Source: JAJFUE01 sp041687335
Lineage (GTDB): Bacteria > Sumerlaeota > Sumerlaeia > MVZB01
NCBI GenBank assembly: GCA_041687335.1
Contig: JAWLCE010000017.1
Coordinates: 27,528-91,527 of the forward strand
DNA: 64,000 nt
Direction of reading: 5' to 3'
The position numbers and the translations under genes were made by a program. Under the pieces are notes generated by a model. The model did not search any database. It was given only the letters and a program-made list of their open reading frames with translations, and had not been told where the DNA came from. The number at the start of each line of letters is the position of its first letter. Within the stretch, counting starts at the first letter, position 1. Below, piece after piece: positions 17,723 through 25,639 of this stretch.

Positions 17723-18976
17723 ATGAATCTGCCGACCCTGCCCGCCGCGGGCGAGCACTTCCCGACCCTCGCCAGCGACGCCGCCTGGTGCTGGTTCGCC
17801 GATCCGCGCGCGGTCTACTTCGAGGGCCGCCACCGGCGCACCTATGTCGGCTGGGTCGACTTCGCTTGGGGGGCGATCCACCTTGCCTCCTACGACCATA
17901 ACAGCGGCCAGGTTCTCCATCATTACCTGCGCGACCTGGAACGCGACGACCATGCCAATCCGGCGCTGCACATGCTGCCCGACGGCCGGCTGATGGTCCT
18001 CTACGCCCCGCACCACGGCGGCGCCATGTATTACCGCGTCAGTGAGCAGCCCGAGGATATCTGCACCTGGGGGCCCGAGCGCACGATCCCGGTCAATACC
18101 CCCGGCGGCCACGGCTTCACCTATCCCAACCCAGCCCAGCTTTCCGCCGAGAATCATAAGCTCTACCTCTTCTGGCGCGGCGGCAATTGGAGCCCCACCT
18201 TCGCCACCAGCGAGGACAACGGCCAGAGCTGGTCCGAGGCCCGCAATATTTTCCTCGTCCCCGGCGTGCGCCCCTATTCCAAGTACGCCGGCAACGGCAT
18301 CGACACGATCCACATGGCCTTCACCGACGCCCACCCCAACCAGCGCCCCGACAACAGCATTTACTACGTCAAGTATCGCGACGGGGCGCTCTGGCGCGCC
18401 GACGGCACGCGCATCCGCGCGCTGGACGAGGCGCCCGTCACCCCCGCCGACGTCGATCTGATCTATGACGCCCGGGCGCGCGGCGCGCGCGGCTGGATCT
18501 GGGACGTGGCCGGCGACGCCGCCGGCCACCCGGTGCTGGTCTACGCCACGATCCCCGACCAGCTCGATCACCGCTACCGTTACGCGCGCTGGGACGGCGC
18601 CCGCTGGCTCGACCACGAAATCACCGCCGCCGGCCGCAATATCGATGGCGACACCGAACCCGAATACAGCGGCGGCATCTATCTGGATCACGAAGACGTG
18701 AACGTCGTCTACCTCTCGCGCCAGGCCGGCCCCGGCGGCCCGTTCGAGATTGAGCGCTGGGAGACCACCGACCTGGGCGCCAGCTGGCAGTCCACGCCGA
18801 TCACGCGCGGCTCGAGCGGCAAGAACGTGCGCCCCTTCGTGCCACGCGGCCGCCGCGCCGGCGAGCTCGAGCTATTCTGGATGAACGGCGTCTATGATCA
18901 CTGGACCGAGTATGCCACCTCGATCCGCATGTGGCCGGCGAACAAATGGACACCCCCGACCCGGCCCTTCATGTGA
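17723..18976 (+). CDS. BNR_4-family beta-propeller protein, lyase-like
   Basis: 417 residues of the BNR_4 (seven-bladed, Asp-box type) family, which includes PL24/PL25 ulvan lyases and relatives. The opening AAWCWFADPRAVYFEG corresponds to the WCWFxDPRA signature of those proteins; later blades show NPALHMLPDGRLMVLYA, FTYPNPAQL, TSEDNGQSWSEARNI and VNVVYLSRQ. No signal peptide is visible at the chosen start (ATG 17723, with GGAGG 8 bases upstream) or in the two earlier in-frame starts (17690, 17708), so it would be cytoplasmic unless exported otherwise. A lyase or glycan-binding role is plausible; the substrate is not predictable. Confidence 0.72.
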   Translation: MNLPTLPAAGEHFPTLASDAAWCWFADPRAVYFEGRHRRTYVGWVDFAWGAIHLASYDHNSGQVLHHYLRDLERDDHANPALHMLPDGRLMVLYAPHHGGAMYYRVSEQPEDICTWGPERTIPVNTPGGHGFTYPNPAQLSAENHKLYLFWRGGNWSPTFATSEDNGQSWSEARNIFLVPGVRPYSKYAGNGIDTIHMAFTDAHPNQRPDNSIYYVKYRDGALWRADGTRIRALDEAPVTPADVDLIYDARARGARGWIWDVAGDAAGHPVLVYATIPDQLDHRYRYARWDGARWLDHEITAAGRNIDGDTEPEYSGGIYLDHEDVNVVYLSRQAGPGGPFEIERWETTDLGASWQSTPITRGSSGKNVRPFVPRGRRAGELELFWMNGVYDHWTEYATSIRMWPANKWTPPTRPFM

Positions 18977-19012
18977 CACCCGGGGTGGTCCGGCTGCTGC
19001 ATTCGGCAAAAA

Positions 19013-20647
19013 TCACTCCGCCGCCATCGTCACCCCCAGGCATGCCATGACTTCCTCGCGCGTGACGTCGTCGTAGACCCCGACCCGGCCGATCGCCTCG
19101 GGCAGCACGAAGCGGATGCGGCCGTCCCGCACCTTCTTGTCGCTGCCCATCACTTCCCAGTAGCGCTCGGGCGCAAAGCGCAGCAGGCGCGTCGGCAGCC
19201 CCGCGCGTGCCACCAGCGCCTCCACGCGCGTCACGTCGGCCTCGCTCACCAGCCCGCGCATCGCCCCCAGCCGCATCGCCGCCACCATCCCCATCGCGAC
19301 CCCCTCGCCGTGGCGGATCGCCTGGTAGCCCGATAGCGCCTCGGCGGCATGGCCGAAGGTGTGGCCGAAATTCAGGATCGCCCGGCGACCGCTCTCGCGT
19401 TCGTCGCCGGCGACGACCTCGGCCTTGATCTCGCAGGAGCGGCGGATCAGCCGTCCCAGCGCCGCGCTGTCGCCCGCCAGCGCCGGCTCGATCTCGCGCT
19501 CCATCGCCACGAACATCGCCTCGTCGGCGATGATGCCGTACTTGATCACCTCGGCCATGCCCGCGCGCAACTCGGCGGCCGGCAGCGTCGAAAGGAAGTC
19601 CAGCTCGATCCCGACGTAGGTCGGCTGCCAGAACGCCCCGATCAGGTTCTTGCCCGCGGGATGATTGACCCCCGTCTTGCCGCCGACGCTGGAGTCGACC
19701 ATCGCCAGCAGCGTCGTCGGCAACTGGATGAAGGACACCCCCCGCATGAAGCCCGCCGCGGCGAAGCCGGCGATGTCGCCGACGATGCCCCCACCCAGCG
19801 CCACGATCCCGCTCTGGCGCGTGTGGCGCGCCTCCAGCAGGTGGTCCCAGATCATCGAGACCGTTGCCAGCGTCTTGTGGTCCTCGCCGGGGGGAATTTC
19901 GCAGACGCTCACCCGCAGCCCCGCCGCCTCGAGCGACTCGACCACCGGCGCGCCCCACAGCCGCCTGATTTCAGCATTGGTCACCACCGCCACCGCGCGC
20001 GGCCTGAAGACCTCGCCCAGCGCCGCCCCCAGCCCGCCGATCCAGCCTTGGCCGATGCGGATCGGGTAGGAGCGCTCGCCCAGCTCGACGCGCACTTCGG
20101 CCGGCGTCCCGGGGTCCTCCATCGTTTGCTGAATCAAATCCATGATTTGCTCCACGACCTGATTGTGAGTAAGCCCATCGGTCGCAACGCGCCGGCGGAT
20201 GCGGCCATAGGCCTCGCGGCGCGCTTCAAGCAGCCGCTGGATGTTGCCCTGGGGATCGGGCCCCTGCAGCAGCGGGCGGTGCGAGTGGCGCCGCGTGCGC
20301 TCGTAGATCGTCTCGGGGCTCGCCTCGAGCAGCACGACCAGTCCCGCCCGCTCCAGCGCGCGCAGGTTCTCCTCGCGCAGCACCATCCCGCCACCGGTGG
20401 CGATCACATGGCGCTCCAGCCCCACCAACTCGGCCGCGACGGCTGACTCCAGTTCGCGAAACGCCGGCTCGCCATCCTCGGCAAAGATGCGGCTGATCGG
20501 CTTGCCGGCGCGCCGCTCCACCATCTCGTCGGTGTCGACCAAGACCCAGCCCAATCGGGCGGCGAGCCGCTGGCCGATCGTGCTTTTGCCGGTCCCCATG
20601 AACCCTGCCAGGACGATATTTCGGGCGTGGTCGGCATGTGGGCTCAT
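19013..20647 (-). CDS. aroKB: Shikimate kinase / 3-dehydroquinate synthase fusion
   Basis: 544-residue bifunctional protein of the shikimate pathway. Residues 1-170 are AroK: Walker A GFMGTGKST, DTDEMVERRAGKPISRIF, the FRELES shikimate site, GGGMV and HRPLL lid. Residues about 180-540 are AroB: PPGEDHKT, GGGIVGDIAGFAAAGFMRGV (NAD loop), SVGGKTGVNHP, the metal ligands in EVIKYGII and the FNFGHTFGHA-type block (LNFGHTFGHAAE), DKKVRDG. AroB and AroK make steps two and five, so the fusion joins non-consecutive reactions. All key catalytic residues are intact. It ends 36 bases from the convergent BNR_4 gene. Confidence 0.95.
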   Translation of the reverse strand: MSPHADHARNIVLAGFMGTGKSTIGQRLAARLGWVLVDTDEMVERRAGKPISRIFAEDGEPAFRELESAVAAELVGLERHVIATGGGMVLREENLRALERAGLVVLLEASPETIYERTRRHSHRPLLQGPDPQGNIQRLLEARREAYGRIRRRVATDGLTHNQVVEQIMDLIQQTMEDPGTPAEVRVELGERSYPIRIGQGWIGGLGAALGEVFRPRAVAVVTNAEIRRLWGAPVVESLEAAGLRVSVCEIPPGEDHKTLATVSMIWDHLLEARHTRQSGIVALGGGIVGDIAGFAAAGFMRGVSFIQLPTTLLAMVDSSVGGKTGVNHPAGKNLIGAFWQPTYVGIELDFLSTLPAAELRAGMAEVIKYGIIADEAMFVAMEREIEPALAGDSAALGRLIRRSCEIKAEVVAGDERESGRRAILNFGHTFGHAAEALSGYQAIRHGEGVAMGMVAAMRLGAMRGLVSEADVTRVEALVARAGLPTRLLRFAPERYWEVMGSDKKVRDGRIRFVLPEAIGRVGVYDDVTREEVMACLGVTMAAE

Positions 20648-20820
20648 CGGCGGGTCGGTCCTTGGTTGATTTCGTGCGGCAGGCCGCCCGTCAAGCTAAC
20701 CATAGTGCGCCGATGATGGGAATGGTTTTGCGGCTGGAAAAAACTACCCCGCCGGCGGCCGTCTTTGCTGAAATGAAGCTTCAACCCATTGAACCATTTC
20801 GATCCATGGAGGAAGAACCC

Positions 20821-21324
20821 ATGAAATCAGTTGGCACCGATTCGCTGCGTCGCCGCACCCGTCGGCTGGCGCTGGTCTGCCTGCTGGCGCTCACCCCAAT
20901 GCTGGTTGGCTGCTATGGCACCTTCCCGGCCACCCGCACCGTCTACAACTTCAATGGCGAGGTCCACCCCAATCGTGTCGTGCAGTCGGTGGTGATGTGG
21001 GGCCTGCTCATCCTGCCGGTCTACGAAATCGCCACCCTGGTGGACGTCTTCGGCTTCAACATCATTGAAAGCTGGACCGGCCGGACCCGCACCCTGAGCG
21101 CGGCGGCCGATGGCCACGAGATGAAAATCGAGCCGGTCAACGAATCCGAGGCCGTGCTGTCTTACTTCATCGATGGCCGGCTGGCTGACCAGGCCCGCAT
21201 CGTGCGCCTGAGCCCGACCAGCTTTCAGCTCTACGCGACCGACGGCCGCCTCTGCGGCCACATGCAGCTGACCGACGGCAAGCTCACCGTGACCGACGAG
21301 ACCGGCCGACCGCTCAATCTGTAG
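20821..21324 (+). CDS. DUF3332-family lipoprotein
   Basis: 167 residues. A type II signal ends in LVGCYG (lipobox). The mature part carries the DUF3332 pattern: YGTFPATRTVYNFNGEV, then a hydrophobic stretch VVMWGLLILPVYEIATLVDVFGFN and IIESWTG, followed by a beta-rich domain. Proteins of this family are small envelope lipoproteins of unknown function. A strong GGAGGAAG site lies just before ATG 20821. A bidirectional terminator separates it from the convergent GT2 gene. Confidence 0.8.
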   Translation: MKSVGTDSLRRRTRRLALVCLLALTPMLVGCYGTFPATRTVYNFNGEVHPNRVVQSVVMWGLLILPVYEIATLVDVFGFNIIESWTGRTRTLSAAADGHEMKIEPVNESEAVLSYFIDGRLADQARIVRLSPTSFQLYATDGRLCGHMQLTDGKLTVTDETGRPLNL

Positions 21325-21334
21325 GTCCACCCGG

Positions 21335-21376
21335 TGGCGCTCCGGCCGCGGCGACGTCCGGAGCGCCATCTTTTCT
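21335..21376. terminator. Intrinsic terminator between convergent genes
   Basis: Perfect 11-bp stem TGGCGCTCCGG / CCGGAGCGCCA with a 12-base loop, followed by TCTTTTCT. It lies 10 bases after the DUF3332 stop and ends at the GT2 stop, so it probably serves both genes. Confidence 0.75.
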
Positions 21377-21378
21377 CA

Positions 21379-22119
21379 TTAAAACCGGTTCTTGAGCAGG
21401 ATCCGCACCGCCGTGATGAAGTCGCGCCAACCGATCTTCTTGCCTTCCTCCACCGTGCGTGCCTCGAAGCTGACCGGCAGCTCCACGATCGGCACCCCCA
21501 GCCGCAGCACCTTGGCGGTCACCTCGGGGCAGAACTCGAAGCGCCGGCATTCCAGCTCGATGGCATCGATCACGTCGCGGCGAAAAATCTTATAGGCCGT
21601 CGCCTCGTCGGTGATCCGTTGGCCATAAAGCAGGCTGACCAGCAGGGCGAGGATGTGGTTGGCGACTCGGTTGGGCAACCGCATGCGCTTGATGGAGCCG
21701 GTAAAGCGCGAACCGAAGACCACCAGCGCCCGGCCCGCCACGATCGGCTCGAGCAGGCGCGGCAGCTCCTCGGGCTGGTATTCCAAATCCGCATCCTGGA
21801 TCAGCACGATCTGGCCCTCGACCCGCCGCAACCCCGTTCGGATCGCATAGCCCTTGCCCTCGTTTTGGGCATGGCGCTCAACCACGGTGTCGGCGCGCCC
21901 GGCCTCCTTCTCCAGCAGCAGCTCATAGGTGCCGTCCACCGAATGGTCGTCCACGAGGATCAATTGCTTGCGGAAGGGCAGCGCCCGCACCCGCGCCAGC
22001 ACCCGTTCGATCAACCCCCGTTCGTTATAGATCGGGATGATGATCGAAACGAGCGGATCGTCCAGCGGCGTGGGTGGCCCAAAGCGGCGATCGATGGCGG
22101 GCCGGGTGAAAAGTCTCAT
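21379..22119 (-). CDS. Family 2 glycosyltransferase (DPM1-like)
   Basis: 246-residue soluble GT-A transferase resembling dolichol/polyprenyl-phosphate mannosyl- or glucosyltransferases. Motifs: VSIIIPIYNERGLIERVLARV, ILVDDHSVDGTYELL, NEGKGYAIRTGL, and the metal/nucleotide-binding QDADLEYQPEELPRLL (DxD). It lacks the C-terminal membrane helices of the longer members, so it acts at the cytoplasmic face using NDP-sugar and a polyprenyl phosphate. AGGGA lies about 6 bases before ATG 22119; upstream starts at 22134 and 22194 are less well supported. It diverges from the MsbA-like exporter operon. Confidence 0.85.
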   Translation of the reverse strand: MRLFTRPAIDRRFGPPTPLDDPLVSIIIPIYNERGLIERVLARVRALPFRKQLILVDDHSVDGTYELLLEKEAGRADTVVERHAQNEGKGYAIRTGLRRVEGQIVLIQDADLEYQPEELPRLLEPIVAGRALVVFGSRFTGSIKRMRLPNRVANHILALLVSLLYGQRITDEATAYKIFRRDVIDAIELECRRFEFCPEVTAKVLRLGVPIVELPVSFEARTVEEGKKIGWRDFITAVRILLKNRF

Positions 22120-22294
22120 GAATTCCCTGCGCATGGCATGATGGCGCAGTTGCACGCAAGTGCAACTGTGATAAATGATTACGTTTCCGCACACCCCGGC
22201 GCAAGCCCAATCGGCGCCCCGCCCTGCCCTCGCCGTGGTTGACGGATCGGATGGGGGGACCTAAAATCGCGGCTGGACTCTCAAGTCCCGTCAA

Positions 22295-24307
22295 ATGCCT
22301 GCCACAGTATCCGCCGTGACCGAACCCGAGCTCCCCACGCCCATCCCGAGCCATCCGAAGGTTGTCCAGCGGCAGGCCATTTTCATGCGTCTGTTGCGCA
22401 TGCTGATGCCGTGGCGACGCTGGATCATCCTCAGCAACCTGCTGATCCTGCTCAGTTCTTTCTTTGCCGTTTTTTCGCTGCTGGCGATCCTGCCGATCCT
22501 GCAGTTGGTGTTTTCCCCCCCCGGCGCCGATGGCAGCGGCGATGGCATGACCCTCTTGCAGGCCGAACCGACCGCGCCGGAGGTGGCTGCACCCTCCGCC
22601 CTTGAGCCGGCCGGCTTCTTTGGCCGCCTGCAAGCCTCCTATCGCCAAAAACGCGACGCGATCAAAAGTTTCGCCTTCGAGGGCGTCCGCCGCGACCCCG
22701 TCCGCACCGTCTACTGGATCTGCCTGATCTTCGGACTGGCCACGCTGGTGCGGCTAGGGCTCGATTACGCCTCCAAGGTCTGCATCATCCATATCCAGAC
22801 CCAGTTTCAGCGGCGGCTGACGGCCGATCTATACCGCCACCTGCTCAACCACGACTTGGCCTTCTTCCAGTGGTACCCGCCGGGGGCGCTGATGAACCGC
22901 GTCTACAACGACATCGCCAAGTTCAGTCAGGCGATCGAGCTGACCTATGGCACCCGCGTGCGCCAGCCCATCACGCTGCTGTTCCTGACGATCCTGCTGT
23001 TCATGATCCACGCCCCCCTGGCGGCGCTGGTGCTGGTCTCGGTGCCGCTGCTGCTGGTGCCGACGCTGTTGATCGCTCGCACGATCCGCGAAATCTCAAA
23101 GCACGAGACCGATGACGACTCCAGCGTGATGGAGCTGATGCAGGAACAACTCAGCGGCATCGGCCTGATCAAGACCCACGGCGCCGAGCAGCACCAAGCC
23201 CGGCGCTTCGATGCCGCCAACGACGCCATGTTCGAGCGCCGCCGCCGGCGCACGCTGCTGACCTCGCTCGCCGACCCGGTGATGGAGAGCCTGACCACGC
23301 TGGGCCTGATCCTGATCATCGTGCTGGGGGTGGCGGCGGTCCTGCGGCTGCATTGGATCGAGGGCGAGGTTTACCTGTTCTTCCTGATCGTGCTGAGCCG
23401 CTTCTACAAGCCGCTCAAGGAGCTGTTCAATGTCAACGTCCAGCTTCAGCGGCCGTTGATGAGCATCCAGACGGTCTTCAAGCTGCTCGACATCGCCCCC
23501 AAGGTGGTCGAGGACCCGGCGGCCGTGCCTTGGCCGGCGGACTGGCAGCGCATCGAGTTCCAGAAGGTCTGGTTCCGCTACAGCAAGCGCCGGCAGAAGG
23601 TCAACGTCCTGCGCGACATCAACCTGACGATCGAGCGCGGCCGCTCGCTGGCCCTGGTCGGCCACAACGGCAGCGGCAAAACCACCCTGGGGGCGCTGCT
23701 GGGACGACTCTACGATCCGATCGGCGGCCGGATTACGGTGGACGGGATCGATCTGCGCCAAATTCGACGCGCCGAGCTGCGTCGCCAGATCGGCATCGTC
23801 CAGCAGCACGCCCTGCTGTTCGACCTGACCGTCGCCGAGAACATCGCCTTCGGCATCGACCTCGACCAGATCGACCTCGAGCGCGTGCGCTGGGCGGCGG
23901 AGGCGGCCGGCGCGGCCGCGTTCATCGACCTGCTGCCCCAGGGCCTCCAGTCCGTCGTCGGCCCCTGCGGCAAGCGGCTGTCGGGCGGGCAGCGCCAGCT
24001 GATCGCGCTGGCGCGGGTCTTCTACCACGATTGCGCCATCATCATCTTCGACGAGCCGACCACCGGCCTCGATATTCATGCCGAGGCCAACATCATGCGC
24101 GCGCTGCAGTCGCTCCGCGGTGAGCGCACCGTCATCATGATCACCCACAATCTGGAGCACACCCGCGGCTTCGACCGGATTGTGCTCATGCGTGGCGGCG
24201 AGATCGTCCAGGATGGCCCGCCCGATCAAATTCGGCTGGAACTGCTGCGCGAGGGGTTGCAGACCGCCGCCAGCGTGCCAGTCCAGCCCGAGGAGACGAC
24301 GGCATGA
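22295..24307 (+). CDS. MsbA-like ABC exporter (fused membrane and ATPase domains)
   Basis: 670-residue half-transporter. Six membrane segments lie between about residues 45 and 385, with a long hydrophilic insert (about 75-140) after the first helix. The ATPase domain (about 420-640) has Walker A GHNGSGKTTLG, signature LSGGQRQLIALARV, Walker B AIIIFDEPT and H-loop ITHN. It resembles lipid A or lipid-linked glycan flippases and would work as a homodimer in the inner membrane. The adjacent methyltransferase start overlaps the stop (ATGA), and a GT2 gene diverges, supporting a glycolipid or glycan role. The start is tentative; ATG 22388 is an alternative. Confidence 0.85.
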   Translation: MPATVSAVTEPELPTPIPSHPKVVQRQAIFMRLLRMLMPWRRWIILSNLLILLSSFFAVFSLLAILPILQLVFSPPGADGSGDGMTLLQAEPTAPEVAAPSALEPAGFFGRLQASYRQKRDAIKSFAFEGVRRDPVRTVYWICLIFGLATLVRLGLDYASKVCIIHIQTQFQRRLTADLYRHLLNHDLAFFQWYPPGALMNRVYNDIAKFSQAIELTYGTRVRQPITLLFLTILLFMIHAPLAALVLVSVPLLLVPTLLIARTIREISKHETDDDSSVMELMQEQLSGIGLIKTHGAEQHQARRFDAANDAMFERRRRRTLLTSLADPVMESLTTLGLILIIVLGVAAVLRLHWIEGEVYLFFLIVLSRFYKPLKELFNVNVQLQRPLMSIQTVFKLLDIAPKVVEDPAAVPWPADWQRIEFQKVWFRYSKRRQKVNVLRDINLTIERGRSLALVGHNGSGKTTLGALLGRLYDPIGGRITVDGIDLRQIRRAELRRQIGIVQQHALLFDLTVAENIAFGIDLDQIDLERVRWAAEAAGAAAFIDLLPQGLQSVVGPCGKRLSGGQRQLIALARVFYHDCAIIIFDEPTTGLDIHAEANIMRALQSLRGERTVIMITHNLEHTRGFDRIVLMRGGEIVQDGPPDQIRLELLREGLQTAASVPVQPEETTA

Positions 24308-25518
24308 CCGAAACCGGCGCCGATGCCGCCGCCCGGCTGCGGCCCACCGCACCGCTGCCCGACGCCAAGTGGCTCGTGCCGGTCCGCCCCGCCCCCGCCG
24401 ACGGCCTGATCGACGCGATGCTGCGCGGCGCCCTGCACTGCCTCAAGCAAGGCGATGATTCCGCCGCGGCCAACCTGCTGGAGGCGGTGCTGGAGCGGCC
24501 TACTCGCAATCGCTGGATCTACCATGCCCTCGCCCACCTGCACCTGGCCTGCCTCAAGTCAGATCAGGACCAGCCCCAGCCCGTCCACCTCGAGGCCGCC
24601 CTGCGGCTGAACTTCTGGCTGCCGGCGGCGCTGGAGCGTTGCGCGCGCCATCAGCCCGAGCTGGGCACCCGCCTGCTGGCCGAGCTGACCGGCTTGGAGG
24701 GGCTCGCCTTCGCCGATTACGTCGCGGTCATGCAGACGGGGTTGTGGAAGGACCTGGTGCCCTTCCGCGCCGACGATGACTCCTTTCGCGGCCGCTCAAT
24801 CCTCGATTTCGGCGCGCGCACCGGCTTTCACGGCCTCGCCTTTCTGGCCGCCGGCGCCGCCCGTTACGCGGCCTACGATAAACACTCGCGCAGCTTCCAC
24901 TTCGACTACGTCAAGAACCACATGGCCGACGAGCACGACTTCACCCATCTGGGCTTCACGATGGCGCAGCTGGCCGAGCGTCATCCCCGGCGCTTCGAGC
25001 TGATCTGCGCCAAGAAGTTCACCCCGCCGCGCCGCCGCTTCGACCTGATCTGCCTGTTCTCGGTCAGCGAGCACCTGCGGCGCCCCGACAAGGTCTTCCG
25101 CGCCCTCGTCCCCTGTCTGGCGCGGCGGGGGCGCCTGCTGATCAGCCACCATAACTTCTTCTGTTGGAACGGCCACCACGGCGAACCGCGCTCGGTGGCG
25201 CAGTTGCATCGCATGCAGGCCCAGGGGCAGCCGACCCCGCTGGCCGACTGGAATTTCTTCGACGCCCCGATCGACAATACCGAGCTGAATCGGCTGGCCC
25301 CCGCCCGGCTGCGCACCCTGCTCGTGCGCCGCTACCACATCCGGCGCTGGGAAACCGAATACACCCGAATCGGCAAAGGGTTGGAGCGCTTCCACGTCGG
25401 CATTGCCCGCCGACACGAGTCGATCGATGCCGAGGACCTGCTGACGCAGAACATCCTGATCGAACTGGAACACAAGCCCTGGCGGCGCTGGCTGTATGCC
25501 CTCGCCCGCGTCGGCTGA
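24304..25518 (+). CDS. Class I SAM-dependent methyltransferase with N-terminal helical extension
   Basis: 404 residues. The first ~140 are helical and TPR-like (ALHCLKQGDDSAAANLLEAVLERPTRNRWIYHALAHLHLACL). The Rossmann methyltransferase core follows with motif I ILDFGARTGFHGLAFL, an acidic residue ending the next strand (AAYDKHS) and FDLICLFSVSEHL as the post-II/III strand. The C-terminal 120 residues (HHNFFCWNGHHGEPRSV onward) look like a glycan-type methyltransferase tail. It overlaps the exporter stop by four bases, so translation is probably coupled and the methylated substrate is likely the exported glycan or glycolipid. That link is inference. Confidence 0.75.
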   Translation: MTETGADAAARLRPTAPLPDAKWLVPVRPAPADGLIDAMLRGALHCLKQGDDSAAANLLEAVLERPTRNRWIYHALAHLHLACLKSDQDQPQPVHLEAALRLNFWLPAALERCARHQPELGTRLLAELTGLEGLAFADYVAVMQTGLWKDLVPFRADDDSFRGRSILDFGARTGFHGLAFLAAGAARYAAYDKHSRSFHFDYVKNHMADEHDFTHLGFTMAQLAERHPRRFELICAKKFTPPRRRFDLICLFSVSEHLRRPDKVFRALVPCLARRGRLLISHHNFFCWNGHHGEPRSVAQLHRMQAQGQPTPLADWNFFDAPIDNTELNRLAPARLRTLLVRRYHIRRWETEYTRIGKGLERFHVGIARRHESIDAEDLLTQNILIELEHKPWRRWLYALARVG

Positions 25519-25548
25519 CAAAAATAAACACCCGCTGACAAAAAAGAG

Positions 25549-25577
25549 TTGACCCGGCCCGGCGCCCCCCCCATGAT
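25549..25577 (+). promoter_or_regulatory. Possible sigma-70-type promoter for the GH gene
   Basis: TTGACC (25549-25554) and CATGAT (25572-25577) are separated by 17 bases, in the 121-base gap before the secreted hydrolase. The -10 match is only moderate. Two GCTGACAAAAA direct repeats lie just upstream (about 25514 and 25534), the first overlapping the methyltransferase stop. Confidence 0.3.
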
Positions 25578-25639
25578 TTCCCCCACCCGCACAGCTCCCA
25601 GGCAAGCAATGCGGGCAAGCTTTCGAGGCGAGAAGCGAC

